A stretch of 38,473 nt of DNA from Pseudomonadota bacterium (GTDB lineage Bacteria > Pseudomonadota > Gammaproteobacteria > Burkholderiales > Thiobacillaceae): assembly GCA_030684775.1 (NCBI GenBank), contig JAUXXW010000015.1, positions 1 to 38,473 on the forward strand. The letters run 5' to 3'. Below the pieces are notes generated by a model. The model saw nothing but the letters and a program-made list of their open reading frames with translations. It searched no databases and was not told the DNA's origin. Positions 17,415-27,195 of this stretch are shown here, piece by piece (positions within the stretch are counted from its first letter, which is position 1; each line of letters begins with the position of its first letter). A program made the position numbers and the translations under genes.

Positions 17415-19402
17415 AGTCGTTTCTTGGAAAATTGAACGCAACCATGAAAGAACTGATCGCGGTTTTTCGAATCCCGTTTCTGCGGAAAGTACTGCTGGTG
17501 GCCTTGGTCGCCGCCATGGCCTTTCCGCTCTATGCCCAGTTTTTCAGTTACCCACGTTTTACCGACCTGCTGCTGCGATTCACGGCGGATGACTCCGAGC
17601 GTCTTGCCCTGCGACTGGGCGCCCCGCTGCTCGTATCGGGGGAGCCGCTGTCGCGTGAGTCGTTGCCGGTGGCCTACGACGAGGTGGTTCGACAATTCCT
17701 GCGGGACTTCCAACTGGAGAAACTCAAGATATTCGCGCCCAGCGGCGAGGTGATTTACTCCACTGATCCCGTGGATGTCGGCAAGGTGAATGAACGGGAT
17801 TACTTCCACCAACAGGTGGCCAAGGGTGTTCCCTACAGTCTGGTGGTGCGCAAGGCGGCGCTGACCGCCGAAGGCCAGCATGCCATGGCGGATATCGTTG
17901 AGTCCTATGTGCCGCTCATGAGCGAGGGGCGTTTCGTCGGCGCCTTCGAGGTCTACTCCAATATCACGACGCGGCAAGGGAGTCTCGATGCGCTGCTGAC
18001 GCAATCCTCCCTCATCGTGTTTGGCATGGGCGGGTTACTGGTCCTGGCCACTTTGGTGACGCTGGTGGTCGCCGGTCGCGCGCAGCAAGCACGGGAGGCC
18101 GCATTGGTCGCGCTGCGCCAGAGCGAGGCGCGTATACATGACATGGCCGCCTCGGCTCAGGACGCAATCATCGAAATGGATGCCAACGGCCGCGTTTCCT
18201 TCTGGAACCAGGCCGCTGCGCGGATTTTCGGTTACGGCGAGGCGGAGGCGATGGGAGTCGATTTGCATCGACTGATCGCTCCTCAGCGCTTTCAGGCCGC
18301 CTTTGCGAGTGGATTTCAGCATTTCCTGGCGACCGGGGAAGGCCGCTTGCTCGGCAATACGACCGAGCTCGTCGGGCTGTGCAAGGACGGTACGGAGATT
18401 CCGATCGAGATTTCCATCTCGGCGACCCAGGATCACGGGAATCGAAAAGCCATCGGCATCATCCGCGACATCAGGGAGCGCAAGGCGGCTGAACAGCGAT
18501 TGAAATTGGGCACCAGCGTCATCACCCACGCGGCTCAGGGCATTACCGTGACGGATGCCGACGGCAACATCCAACTGGTCAACCCGGCCTTCACCAAGCT
18601 GACCGGCTTCACGCTGGAAGAAGTCGCGGGTCAAAACCCGCGCTGCCTGAAATCCGGACGTCACGATGCTGATTTCTACCGTGAGCTGTGGCGTGAATTG
18701 CTGGAGACCGGTAGCTGGCAGGGTGAGATATGGAATCGCCGCAAGAGTGGCGAGATTTACCCGGAGTGGCTCAGCTTGAGCGCCATTTACGATGACCAGG
18801 GCAAGACGACCAATTACATCGCCATGTTCTCGGATATCAGCCAGCTAAAAGAGGTCGAGCAAGGTCTGGAGCGATTGGCTTTCTACGATCCACTCACGGC
18901 GATCCCCAACCGCATCCTGTTCCGCGAACGGCTGCAACAGGCCATGCGTGAAACGCTGCGCGGGGGGAAAGCAGCTCGGACAGCCTTGCTCTACCTGGAT
19001 CTGGATCACTTCAAACCTGTAAACGATGTCCATGGGCATGGGGTGGGAGACCAACTACTCCAGGAGGTGGCGGCGCGACTCACCGGACTGGTACGCGAGG
19101 TTGATACCGTGGCGCGACTCGGAGGGGACGAGTTCGCGGTGGTGCTGAGCGCGCTACCTGACACGACTATCGCAACCCGCATTGCCGACAAGATCATTGC
19201 CGCCCTCACCGAGCCATTCAATCTCGGCGACGGCCACGACAATATCCGCATCGGCACCAGCATCGGGATCGCCTTTTATCCCGATCACGCAAGCGAACTC
19301 GATGCCTTGGTCAAATTGGCGGACACGGCCATGTACGAAGCGAAAACGGCCGGGCGGAATCGCGCCATCGTATGTGCCCCGAGGACGTATTCCGGGCCGT
19401 GA
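17405..19402 (+). CDS. membrane PAS-PAS-GGDEF diguanylate cyclase
   Basis: 665 residues from GTG 17405; ATG 17444 is an alternative start. Layout: TM helix (~25-45), a periplasmic sensor of the single-Cache/LuxQ type (~46-195, with FAPSGEVIYSTDP), a second TM helix (~200-222), PAS 1 (DAIIEMDANGRVSFWNQAAA), PAS 2 (GITVTDADGNIQLVNPAFTK) and a C-terminal GGDEF domain. The active motif G573-GDEF is intact, and an inhibitory RxxD site (R564-E-V-D567) lies five residues before it. No EAL domain is present, so it makes rather than degrades c-di-GMP. It probably reads an extracytoplasmic ligand plus a PAS signal. Confidence 0.93.
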   Translation: MALKSFLGKLNATMKELIAVFRIPFLRKVLLVALVAAMAFPLYAQFFSYPRFTDLLLRFTADDSERLALRLGAPLLVSGEPLSRESLPVAYDEVVRQFLRDFQLEKLKIFAPSGEVIYSTDPVDVGKVNERDYFHQQVAKGVPYSLVVRKAALTAEGQHAMADIVESYVPLMSEGRFVGAFEVYSNITTRQGSLDALLTQSSLIVFGMGGLLVLATLVTLVVAGRAQQAREAALVALRQSEARIHDMAASAQDAIIEMDANGRVSFWNQAAARIFGYGEAEAMGVDLHRLIAPQRFQAAFASGFQHFLATGEGRLLGNTTELVGLCKDGTEIPIEISISATQDHGNRKAIGIIRDIRERKAAEQRLKLGTSVITHAAQGITVTDADGNIQLVNPAFTKLTGFTLEEVAGQNPRCLKSGRHDADFYRELWRELLETGSWQGEIWNRRKSGEIYPEWLSLSAIYDDQGKTTNYIAMFSDISQLKEVEQGLERLAFYDPLTAIPNRILFRERLQQAMRETLRGGKAARTALLYLDLDHFKPVNDVHGHGVGDQLLQEVAARLTGLVREVDTVARLGGDEFAVVLSALPDTTIATRIADKIIAALTEPFNLGDGHDNIRIGTSIGIAFYPDHASELDALVKLADTAMYEAKTAGRNRAIVCAPRTYSGP

Positions 19403-19468
19403 TCGCGAGGAGGGCTCGGCCCTGGCCATTGTTTAGGTGGCCTGGCCGTGTGAGGGGGAACGGACAAC

Positions 19469-19497
19469 AAAAAAGCCGGGGCATGCCCCGGCTTTTT
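19469..19497. terminator. bidirectional terminator between GGDEF and csp genes
   Basis: A-run, stem GCCGGGGC, centre AT, stem GCCCCGGC, T-run. The flanking A- and T-runs let it stop transcription from both the rightward cyclase gene and the leftward cold-shock gene. Confidence 0.92.
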
Positions 19498-19517
19498 TCA
19501 ACCCTTGCGGGCCGTGA

Positions 19518-19721
19518 TCAAGCGTTCTGGATGTTGGACGCTTGCTTGCCCTTCGGGCCTTGGGTGATTTCGAAGCTCACACGCTGTCCGTCTTTCAGGG
19601 TTTTGAAGCCACCCATTTGAATCGCGGAGAAGTGGGCGAACAGGTCTTCACCACCACCATCAGGAGTGATAAAGCCAAAACCCTTGGTTTCGTTGAACCA
19701 TTTCACGGTACCAGTCGACAT
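19518..19721 (-). CDS. CspA-family cold-shock protein
   Basis: A 67-residue single-domain OB-fold protein binding single-stranded RNA/DNA. RNP1 is KGFGFITP and RNP2 is EDLFAHFS; the start [14 protein letters not shown] is canonical. It has a long 5' leader (about 110 nt) from the promoter at 19839-19867, as usual for cold-shock genes whose mRNA structure is temperature-controlled. Confidence 0.97.
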   Translation of the reverse strand: MSTGTVKWFNETKGFGFITPDGGGEDLFAHFSAIQMGGFKTLKDGQRVSFEITQGPKGKQASNIQNA

Positions 19722-19838
19722 TTGTTGCAGTCCTTAAAGAGATAAAAGGGGAGACCCCCCAAGTGCGTGTTCAATTACAAGGCTGCATCAGGTTTTGAAC
19801 CGGTACTGCCAACGACTTGAAATCAAACAACCGTGCGC

Positions 19839-19867
19839 GTTTTACGCGGATGCCCGGGCCTGGTCAA
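19839..19867 (-). promoter_or_regulatory. sigma-70-type promoter of the csp gene
   Basis: On the minus strand TTGACC (19862-19867), a 17-bp spacer and TAAAAC (19839-19844). It lies about 110 nt before the csp start codon, giving the long leader expected for this family. Confidence 0.55.
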
Positions 19868-19965
19868 CATTAATTTTCCCTGAGGGGCGGCAGGTCGGCC
19901 GGCATCTGGAATAAGCTACGCCGCTTTCACAAATCGGTTCTTGATCGGCAAGCTGCTTCAGTCGT

Positions 19966-20040
19966 CGTAGGTTGGGCAAAGCGAAGCGTGCCCAACAACC
20001 CGCCGCAATGTTGGGCACGCTTCGATTTGCCCAACCTACG
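19966..20040. repeat. dispersed palindromic repeat, copy C
   Basis: Arms 19966-19996 and 20010-20040 of the CGTAGGTTGGGCAAAGCG family with one mismatch and a 13-nt loop. It lies between the csp promoter and the OmpA-type gene; the rest of the 398-bp gap (19722-20119) shows only the csp leader and promoter. Confidence 0.92.
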
Positions 20041-20119
20041 CTTCAATCCATGCCCTAGTTGAGGCGGCTTGCCAATCAGGAATCGGTTTACCCAAACCCA
20101 ACCACGAGGAGACGTAGCA

Positions 20120-21802
20120 ATGAGTTTTAGTGCCTTCCCCAGAACCCGTCTTACCCCCCTGGCTACCCTGGTTTCCGTGAGCCTGCTGGCCTTGTCCGGC
20201 TGCGCCACCAAGGAGTTCGTGCAGCAGGAAGTGGGGGTGGTCGGCAGCCGCATCGACACGCTTCAGAACATGCTCAATACGGTCAGCCAGCGCATCGATG
20301 GAAACAGTGTCCGTCTCAATCACACCGACATCCGCCTGGGGCAGGCCGAGCAAACCGCGACCACGCTGGGGAGTCGCATCGACGGCAATCTTGCCGGCCT
20401 GGTCGCCGCCAATCATCGCCTGGATGGCGTTTCCGGCGACCTGGCGGTGGCGGGCCGCGATATTGCCGCCAATACGGCCGAGATTGCGCGTGCCCATGCG
20501 CGTGTGGATGCCACCGAGACTCAGGTTCAAGCCAGCCGTCGCCGCCTGGAAGGCACTGTCGCCGGACTGGTATTGGCCGAAAATCGGCTGGTCGTGGCGG
20601 AATCCGCCTTGAACAGCTTGTCCCAGGCCGCGCCCACCGTGGCGGTAAGCAGTACCGCCCCAGCCATGCCGCGGCCGGAGGCCAAAGCAGCCGATGCGGC
20701 TCCCGTGACACCCGTTCCCGTCGCCACGCTGGGTGACGCCAACAGTCGTCTGGACAACATCGCCGCACTGGTCGCCACGGCCAGCCAGCGCATTGTCGCC
20801 AACAGCAGCGCGATAGAGAGTGTTGCCGCGCGCCTCGGTGGCGTGGAAAGCGGCATGGGCGCGACGCTCAAGCGCACCGAGGCCGGGGAACAGGCGCTGG
20901 CGGTGACCAATGTACGTATCGGCGAGGTGCGCGAGCAGCTTGGCGCGGCACAACAGAGCGTGACGGCGCAGGCCACCGCTATCGTCGCGGTGGATAAGCG
21001 CCTGGATGGCGTGATGGCCGCGCTCGAAACCGGCGACCAAGGTTTGGTGGAAACTACCGCGCGCGTGGCGCGGTTGCAGGCCGAGCTCAAGGAGGAAAGT
21101 GAGCGCATGAGCCGCCACGAAGCCGATGCCGCCGCGGGCTCATCCGCGTTCAAGCAGACCCTGGCGGGGCTGGGCACGGCGCTCGATGGCGTCAACACGC
21201 GTCTGGACACGGCCGACAAGCGCCTGGCCGACAGCGGCGAGCACGTCGGCCAACTTCAGGCCGCGGTGAAGGAACATGGCAGCCGCCTCGACCAGAACGG
21301 CGTCCAGGTGGCTCAGACGGTGGCCGCCATCAAGGAACACGAAGAGCGGATGCTGCGCGACGAGGCCATCGTCGCCGCCATTTCCGCCACCGCCAGGGAA
21401 GCCCTGGAACGCGCCATCGCCGCCGGCCGCCTGGCGGAGGGAAAACTGGTCTACGAGACGGTGCTCAGCGAGGAATTGACCAATTTCGCTCTGGAGCAGG
21501 CCAAATTGTCGGAAGCCGGCAAGCAGGCGCTGACCAATTTCGCCGACAAGTTGCGCGCGGAGAACAAGAACGTGTTCATCGAGATTCAGGGCCATACCGA
21601 CAGCACCGGCTCCACCGCCCGCAACCTGCGCCTGGCGCGGGAACGGGCCGAGGTGGTGCGCGCGTTCCTGCATGACAGTGGCGGCATTCCCCTGCATCGC
21701 ATGGCTGTGGCCGCCTACGGCGAAAGCCGTCCGTTGGCCGACAACAGCACGCGTGAAGGGCGCATGAAGAACCGCAGGGTGGTGTTGGTGGTGCTGAAGT
21801 AG
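20120..21802 (+). CDS. OmpA-type lipoprotein with long coiled-coil spacer
   Basis: 560 residues. ATG 20120 has GAGGAG about 8 nt upstream. The lipoprotein signal ends in LALSGC, so Cys is lipidated. Residues ~35-420 form a long series of degenerate heptad-like repeats (L-D-G-V/N patterns such as SRIDTLQNMLNTVSQRID, NRLDGVSGDLA, NTRLDTADKRLAD), interrupted by an Ala/Pro-rich hinge near 180-210. The C-terminal OmpA domain (~450-560) contains IEIQGHTDSTGS, NLRLARERAEVV and NRRVVL, which bind peptidoglycan. It probably spans or tethers the outer membrane to the wall. Its upstream DNA is a repeat. Confidence 0.88.
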   Translation: MSFSAFPRTRLTPLATLVSVSLLALSGCATKEFVQQEVGVVGSRIDTLQNMLNTVSQRIDGNSVRLNHTDIRLGQAEQTATTLGSRIDGNLAGLVAANHRLDGVSGDLAVAGRDIAANTAEIARAHARVDATETQVQASRRRLEGTVAGLVLAENRLVVAESALNSLSQAAPTVAVSSTAPAMPRPEAKAADAAPVTPVPVATLGDANSRLDNIAALVATASQRIVANSSAIESVAARLGGVESGMGATLKRTEAGEQALAVTNVRIGEVREQLGAAQQSVTAQATAIVAVDKRLDGVMAALETGDQGLVETTARVARLQAELKEESERMSRHEADAAAGSSAFKQTLAGLGTALDGVNTRLDTADKRLADSGEHVGQLQAAVKEHGSRLDQNGVQVAQTVAAIKEHEERMLRDEAIVAAISATAREALERAIAAGRLAEGKLVYETVLSEELTNFALEQAKLSEAGKQALTNFADKLRAENKNVFIEIQGHTDSTGSTARNLRLARERAEVVRAFLHDSGGIPLHRMAVAAYGESRPLADNSTREGRMKNRRVVLVVLK

Positions 21803-21858
21803 GAGGTTTCGTTTACGCGGGCCGAAGTCGATGCGATTTTGGCCCGTGAGTGGGCTTC

Positions 21859-22404
21859 CTACCGGCGCAGGTGCGCGGCCGTCTTGCTGCTCCAGATCCA
21901 GACGTAACGTAGACCGGAGAGGACGCCGACGGCGGCGGTGAGCAGGGTCAGCGGCTCGATGCCCCAGGCCAGCCCGAGTAACAGGCCGTCTTCCGCCAGA
22001 ACCCAGGACACCAGCACGAATTCCAGGGCGATGGTGAGTTTGCCGCTGAAGATGGGTGTGATCTTCAGGCCGCCGGTCAGGCGCCGGTAGGCCAGCGCCC
22101 CCGCCAGGATGATGCCGTCGCGCGCCAGTACCAGCCAGAGCAGCCACATCGGCAACAAATCGGTGAGCGCCAGGAAGGAGAGGGTGGTGAGCAGCATCAC
22201 CTTGTCGGCGATGGGGTCGAGCAGGGCGCCGAAATCGCTTTTCTGATTCAACACGCGGGCCAGCCAGCCGTCGAGCAGATCGGTGACGGCGGCAATCACG
22301 AACAGCCAGAACGCCCCTTCCACATCGTGCAGCATCAGACGCCAGGCCACGAAGGGGGCGAGGATCAGGCGTGAGGCGGTGAGCAGGTTGGGGAGCGTCA
22401 GCAC
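21859..22404 (-). CDS. CDP-alcohol phosphatidyltransferase (PgsA-like)
   Basis: A 181-residue integral membrane enzyme. The family signature D-x2-D-G-x2-A-R-x8-G-x3-D-x3-D is intact in DLLDGWLARVLNQKSDFGAL followed by LDPIADK. It starts LTLPNLLTASRL, as PgsA/ClsC-like enzymes do. The likely reaction transfers a phosphatidyl group from CDP-diacylglycerol to glycerol-3-phosphate or a related alcohol; the alcohol cannot be told from sequence. Confidence 0.88.
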   Translation of the reverse strand: MLTLPNLLTASRLILAPFVAWRLMLHDVEGAFWLFVIAAVTDLLDGWLARVLNQKSDFGALLDPIADKVMLLTTLSFLALTDLLPMWLLWLVLARDGIILAGALAYRRLTGGLKITPIFSGKLTIALEFVLVSWVLAEDGLLLGLAWGIEPLTLLTAAVGVLSGLRYVWIWSSKTAAHLRR

Positions 22405-22480
22405 GGGGGGCGCGATGAATTCCGGGGTGGCGGGAATATAGCGCGAAGTGCGCGCCCCTGTAGCGCGGGCTGGGGGTGCT

Positions 22481-22500
22481 TCCCCCTTTTCAAAGGGGGA
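22481..22500. repeat. palindrome of the CCCCCTTT/AAAGGGGG type
   Basis: TCCCCCTTTTCAAAGGGGGA, a perfect 9-bp inverted repeat with a 2-nt centre. It is one of three related copies between the phosphatidyltransferase and mnmA genes (also 22580-22600 and a partial copy at 22641-22660). Confidence 0.8.
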
Positions 22501-22579
22501 TCGAGGTACCTGAGGGTAGGGGCTTCATCAGGGATTTGGCGACGTGTGCGTGAGCAGCCGTCTCGGAAATCCCCCCCAG

Positions 22580-22600
22580 CCCCCCTTTGATAAAGGGGGG
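22580..22600. repeat. second CCCCCCTTT/AAAGGGGGG palindrome
   Basis: CCCCCCTTT, centre GAT, AAAGGGGGG. Together with the copies at 22481 and 22641 it fills the 243-bp gap 22405-22647; the third, partial copy enters the mnmA 3' end. Confidence 0.8.
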
Positions 22601-22647
22601 AGTCGCCGCTCCAATCGCATCACGAGTTGTCGTGAGAAGAGCCTTTT

Positions 22648-23751
22648 TCAAAGGGGGGAGCCTATGCGTCTCGCTCCCGCCGCCGCTATCACGCCGCCGC
22701 CCAGGCAGACCTCGCCGTCGTACAGCACCACCGATTGCCCCGGTGTCACCGCCCATTGCGCCTGCTCGAAGCGCAACACGAGTTCATCGGCGGTGATGGA
22801 TTTCACCTCGCAGGAGGCATCCTGCTGCCGATAGCGGGTCTTGGCGCCGTAGCGGCGGCCGGCTTCCGGCGGCGGGCCGATCCAGGAGAGTTGATCGGCG
22901 CGCAGGATGGATGAAAGCAGCAGCGGGTGGTCGTGGCCTTGCACCACGATCAGTTCATTCCTTTCCAGATTCTTGCTGGCGGCGAACCAGGGTTCGCCGC
23001 CTTCGTTGTCTTTCACCCCGCCGATGCCCAGGCCCTTGCGCTGGCCGAGGGTGTGATACATGAGGCCTTGATGGCGGCCCATTACCTTGCCCTCTGGGGT
23101 GACCATGTTGCCCGGCTGGGTCGGCAGATAGCGTTGCAGAAATTCGCGAAACGGCCGTTCGCCGATGAAGCAGATGCCGGTGCTGTCCTTTTTCTCCGCC
23201 ACCGGCAGGCCGGCTTGCCGCGCCAGTTCGCGCACCTGCGGCTTGGGCAGGTCGCCCAGGGGAAACAGGGCGCGGGCAATCTGCGCCTGGTTCAGGCGGC
23301 AGAGGAAATAGCTCTGGTCCTTGTTGCCATCCACCGCTTTCAACAGGCGGCGGTTTGGCGACTCGCCTTCCAGCCGAGCGTAGTGGCCGGTGGCGATATG
23401 TTCGGCGCCGAGGCTGATGGCGTGATCGAGGAAGGCCTTGAACTTGATTTCGGCGTTGCACAGCACATCCGGGTTGGGCGTGCGCCCGGCCTGATATTCG
23501 GCCAGGAAATAGGCGAACACCCGTTCCTGGTATTCACGGCTGAAGTTGACCAGCTCCACCTCGATGCCGAGCACCTCACCGATGGCCAGCACATCGCGGA
23601 AATCCTGGGCGATGGGGCAGTCGTCCTCCAGATCGTCGGCTTCCCAGTTCTTCATGAACACGCCCACCACCTCGTGCCCCTGTTGCTTCAGCAGCCAGGC
23701 GGTGACGGCGGAATCGACCCCGCCGGAAAGACCGACGACGATTTTGCTCAT
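22648..23751 (-). CDS. mnmA: MnmA, tRNA-specific 2-thiouridylase
   Basis: A 367-residue PP-loop enzyme that makes 2-thiouridine at tRNA position 34 using sulfur from TusE or IscS. The ATP loop is [10 protein letters not shown]; the two catalytic Cys are in [15 protein letters not shown] and [12 protein letters not shown]; the C-terminal beta-barrel ends at CLGGGVI. The last ~12 residues ([12 protein letters not shown]) are encoded partly by a repeat element, so the native stop may have been replaced when the repeat arrived. It lies 10 bp after nudJ, the same pairing as in many gammaproteobacteria. Confidence 0.97.
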   Translation of the reverse strand: MSKIVVGLSGGVDSAVTAWLLKQQGHEVVGVFMKNWEADDLEDDCPIAQDFRDVLAIGEVLGIEVELVNFSREYQERVFAYFLAEYQAGRTPNPDVLCNAEIKFKAFLDHAISLGAEHIATGHYARLEGESPNRRLLKAVDGNKDQSYFLCRLNQAQIARALFPLGDLPKPQVRELARQAGLPVAEKKDSTGICFIGERPFREFLQRYLPTQPGNMVTPEGKVMGRHQGLMYHTLGQRKGLGIGGVKDNEGGEPWFAASKNLERNELIVVQGHDHPLLLSSILRADQLSWIGPPPEAGRRYGAKTRYRQQDASCEVKSITADELVLRFEQAQWAVTPGQSVVLYDGEVCLGGGVIAAAGARRIGSPL

Positions 23752-23761
23752 CGCGCTCGTC

Positions 23762-24229
23762 TCATGGCTCGTCGGGGTAATCGGTGATGAAGTCCAGCGG
23801 GAAGCGGCGCCCGCTCTGGTAATCGCGCAGGCAATCCAGGATCAACGGGCTGCGGTGGCGATGGGCGAGAGCGGCGATTTCCTCCGCGCTCATCCACAAC
23901 GCGCGCAGGATGCCGTCATCGAGCGTGGCGTTCGGGTCGAAGCCGGTGACCCGGCCGGTGAAGGCGAAACGCAGATAGGTGCGCTGCCGCTTCTTCGGAT
24001 GCCGCCAACGATAGACGCCAAGCAGTGTCTCCGGCTCGAAGTGGTGCGCGGTCTCCTCGAACACCTCGCGCCGCACCGCGTCGAGCAGCGACTCGCCTTC
24101 CTCCAGATGGCCGGCCGGCTGGTTGAAGAGAATGCCGGAATCGGTCTCTTCCTCCACCAGCAGGAACTGGCCGTCGCGTTCAATGACTGCGGCGACGACG
24201 ACGTGGGGTTTCCAGATGTCCATATTCAT
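23762..24229 (-). CDS. nudJ: NudJ-like Nudix hydrolase
   Basis: A 155-residue Nudix protein. The Nudix box is [20 protein letters not shown], followed by TAHH where most members have TG, a substitution at the last conserved Gly. The N-terminus ([20 protein letters not shown]) and [10 protein letters not shown] resemble NudJ, which hydrolyses nucleoside tri- and diphosphates and thiamine pyrophosphates. Cotranscribed with mnmA and 10 bp after the large exported-protein gene. Confidence 0.88.
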   Translation of the reverse strand: MNMDIWKPHVVVAAVIERDGQFLLVEEETDSGILFNQPAGHLEEGESLLDAVRREVFEETAHHFEPETLLGVYRWRHPKKRQRTYLRFAFTGRVTGFDPNATLDDGILRALWMSAEEIAALAHRHRSPLILDCLRDYQSGRRFPLDFITDYPDEP

Positions 24230-24239
24230 GCGGTTTCGC

Positions 24240-27188
24240 TCAAGGGGTCGCTTGCGCCAGGCGGGCTTCGTCCAGGCGCCATAGGCTGTCCAGGAGTTCC
24301 GCTTCGATGCGGCCGAAAGCCTGTTCCAGAGCTCTATCTATGCCGCTGTTTTCCCGGAAATCGGCGCTGCTGCCGGAGGCCGTGAAGCGCTGCAATACCA
24401 GGGGTTCGCCGACATCGTAAAGGTTCACGGTGAGGCGCGTCTCGAAGCGCTTCAGCGAGGTTGACAGCTTGCTCTGCCTGACGTCCAGGTTATTGCGCGC
24501 CTCCAGAACCAGATTCACGCCGGCTTCCCTGGCTCGTTCCTGCGCGCGCGCGGTATAGCCGCCCTGGCCCAGGTCGATGAAACGGATTTTCTGTTTCTGC
24601 AAGGCATTGCCCAGCTTATGGACGGCGTCGTCGCGTTCGCTCTGATTGAGCAGGCCGACCACCAAGGTGCTTTTTTCCCGTTCGATCATGCCGGCCAGAC
24701 GGAGATCGCGCTCCAGAGCGGGGCGGTCGAGCACATAGGCGACCTGATAGCGCCACCAGGCGCCATCGCGCTCACCCGGCAGCAGCAGGTGGGCACGCTG
24801 GTGGCGCGCCAGATCGAAGCCGGCGGCGCGCGTGGCCGCCGCCGCCGGGGCGTTGGGGTAGCGCTGCTTGGCCAGCGCGCGCGCGAAGCGGGTGGCGGCT
24901 TCGTCGAGCAGGCGGCTGTGAGCATCCGCGAGCGTGGGTTCGTAGGGCAGGTTGGCTTCCTGGAGCCAGATCCAGGCACTACCCGGCGCACGCTGCACCA
25001 GGTTTTTCGTGGCGTGGGCGAAGGGGGTGGCCGCGGCGGTTGCGTCCGAGGGTTCACTGCCGGCCAGCAACTCGATCGCGGCACCCAGGCCGCGGCTGTC
25101 CTGATCCAGGCTGGCGGCCAGCGGCTTGATGGCGGTGGCGGCTTTGGCCAGATCGTCGGCACGCAGGGCAGCCAGCACCTTGCGCCATTCGTGCTGGCTC
25201 CATTGCCGCCGTAGATTCTGTTCGTCGGGAACGGCGTCCCAGTCGATGCGTACCGGCCCGTGCAGGCGCGGCAGCAGGTCTGCATAGCTGGCGTCGCGGA
25301 AGCGCGCGGCGCCCAGCTCCAGGGTTTGCGCGGCGTTGACGTGCAGGTGGTTGCCGTCGAAAACCAGATCGCGCGCGCTCAGGCGGGCTCCACTGGCGGC
25401 CGTCAGAGCGGTCTCATTGCCGCGAAACTCGACCTGTTCCAGCCTGGCCTGGCTATTGCCCAGACGCAGTCCGGCCTGGTTCTGGACAAACAGGCCGGAC
25501 TGGATGCCGATAGCGGCCGCGTCGTCGGCCAGGAGTCCGCTTTCCATGCCACGCCAGATGCAATTTTCGAAACGGGCGGTGGCGCCACGGATTTCCACGC
25601 CGCCGCCCGTGCCGCCGCCGTTGCCGCCGCCGTTGCCATCAAAGCGGGCGTGTTGCCAAAGTTGCATCCGGTTGCCGCTATCGCTCACGCGCAGGCGCCA
25701 ATTACGGCCGGTGAAGCCGATGGGAGCCTCCGCCGTGCCTTTGGCGAGAATGCCGCCGAGAACTTCCAGGCTCGCGCCCTCACCGAACTCGACGCTGCTG
25801 CCCGGCTCCAGTGTCAGGCTGGCGTTGCGCAAGACGCGCAGCGGCCCCTGGATGCGATAGGGACTGCCCAGGGCATGGAATACGCTGTCTTCGGCGATGT
25901 CGCCGCTGATGCTGGTGGGGCCGGGGGCGACGGTGACGACGCGGGCGCTGGCGCTCGGCCCTTTGTTTTTCGCGGCGTCATGCGGGGTGATGCGGTAGTG
26001 GTAGGCGTGGCCGACGCTGACATTCTTGTCGAGATACTCGCGCGTGGCGACCTCGGCCAGCTTGCTGTAAATGCCATTCTCGGGGGCTGTGCGTTCAAGC
26101 AGAAAAACCGGCGCGGCGCGTTCGCCATCGGGCGCTTTCCAGAGCAGCCGTACCCCTTCCCGCAGCGGCTGCGCCGTGAATTCGGTAACGCCGGCCGGTG
26201 CTTCGTTATCCAGCCCGATCCGTCCCGGGACACGCCAGTCCAGGCTGGCGCGCGGGCTGACTCGGGTGGCGCGTAGCGTGGCCAGGAGGTTTTCCGCGTT
26301 GTCGTTTTCGCGTACCACATAGCTGCCCAGGTACTCGCCGGCGGTTTTTTCCTGCATTGCCAGGCCGGTGCGTTCGCGGCCGAGGTCGAAGCTCACCGCC
26401 AGGCCGGGCTCGCCCTGCATGTAGACGATGACCTCGTCGCCGGCGCGGAAGGGGCCGTCGCCCCAGTTGCTGAAGGCGACCTGGATGGAAGGGGGAGGCG
26501 CCTTGCCCCGCCCGCCAGCCGGCTGCGGGATGGCGCCGGCGAAATTGCGTGCGACCCGGTCCACCAGGGTCTGGCGCACGCCTTCGGTGAGTACCTTGGT
26601 GGAGGTGACCACGGTGGTGAGAATGCCGAGCAGGCTGAGCGAAAACCCGCCTTCGCGCTCGATCTGGGTGTCCACTTTTTCCCAGATGAACGCCTTCTTC
26701 GCGGCCGAATAGAGGCGCAGGCGCACGCTGACTTCCTGGTGCGCATAGGCGCCGGCATAAACCTTGGAAAGAGCCAGCACATCTACAGTGACCAGACCAT
26801 CCAGTTGCAGCAGCTTCACCAGCCGTTCCGGGTCTTCTCGCGCCGACGACTCCGGGTCGATGGCGGCGGCGGCCAGGGCGAGATCGGTCTCCTGGGGGCG
26901 TTTGAGTTCGAAATTCGTGGTGCCGAAGCTGTTGTGGATGGCGATGCGGACATCGTCCAGTTGCTCCGGTGTGCCCTGTCCCGTGGCCGCCAGGACCGCG
27001 ATGCGGCGGGGCGCCTCGACAGGTGCCGCCGCCGCCGTGGGTTCCTGTCCGGATGGCGCGAAAACGCGTCCCAGCATCTGCCCGGTGCGTTCCAGCAACC
27101 CCTCTTCTTCGGCGCCCGCCGCGGGCGCGCTCGTGGCCAGCGCCAGAACTATCAGCGTGCCGGCCAGGCTGTTCATCCTCATCGACAT
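24240..27188 (-). CDS. 982-residue exported multidomain protein (lipoprotein-like N-domain, beta-helix, FlgT/LPP20-like C-domain)
   Basis: After a signal peptide (LIVLALATSAPAAGA-EEE), residues ~60-215 form an alpha/beta domain (RRIAVLAATGQGTPEQLDD, LDGLVTVDVLALSKVYAG) that I compare to the DUF799/GNA1162 type. About 330-420 is a fibronectin-III-like region (GVTEFTAQPLREGVRLLW). About 435-620 is a right-handed parallel beta-helix with short rungs and a GGGNGGGTGGG loop. About 620-790 is helical. The C-terminal ~790-982 (KQKIRFIDLGQGG, VNLVLEARNN, TRLTVNLYD) resembles FlgT/LPP20-type domains. It follows the CsgG-domain lipoprotein gene by 7 bp. No known full-length homologue comes to mind; domain names are by eye. 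Probably a periplasmic or outer-membrane partner of the CsgG protein. Confidence 0.8.
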   Translation of the reverse strand: MSMRMNSLAGTLIVLALATSAPAAGAEEEGLLERTGQMLGRVFAPSGQEPTAAAAPVEAPRRIAVLAATGQGTPEQLDDVRIAIHNSFGTTNFELKRPQETDLALAAAAIDPESSAREDPERLVKLLQLDGLVTVDVLALSKVYAGAYAHQEVSVRLRLYSAAKKAFIWEKVDTQIEREGGFSLSLLGILTTVVTSTKVLTEGVRQTLVDRVARNFAGAIPQPAGGRGKAPPPSIQVAFSNWGDGPFRAGDEVIVYMQGEPGLAVSFDLGRERTGLAMQEKTAGEYLGSYVVRENDNAENLLATLRATRVSPRASLDWRVPGRIGLDNEAPAGVTEFTAQPLREGVRLLWKAPDGERAAPVFLLERTAPENGIYSKLAEVATREYLDKNVSVGHAYHYRITPHDAAKNKGPSASARVVTVAPGPTSISGDIAEDSVFHALGSPYRIQGPLRVLRNASLTLEPGSSVEFGEGASLEVLGGILAKGTAEAPIGFTGRNWRLRVSDSGNRMQLWQHARFDGNGGGNGGGTGGGVEIRGATARFENCIWRGMESGLLADDAAAIGIQSGLFVQNQAGLRLGNSQARLEQVEFRGNETALTAASGARLSARDLVFDGNHLHVNAAQTLELGAARFRDASYADLLPRLHGPVRIDWDAVPDEQNLRRQWSQHEWRKVLAALRADDLAKAATAIKPLAASLDQDSRGLGAAIELLAGSEPSDATAAATPFAHATKNLVQRAPGSAWIWLQEANLPYEPTLADAHSRLLDEAATRFARALAKQRYPNAPAAAATRAAGFDLARHQRAHLLLPGERDGAWWRYQVAYVLDRPALERDLRLAGMIEREKSTLVVGLLNQSERDDAVHKLGNALQKQKIRFIDLGQGGYTARAQERAREAGVNLVLEARNNLDVRQSKLSTSLKRFETRLTVNLYDVGEPLVLQRFTASGSSADFRENSGIDRALEQAFGRIEAELLDSLWRLDEARLAQATP

Positions 27189-27195
27189 GGCCGAA

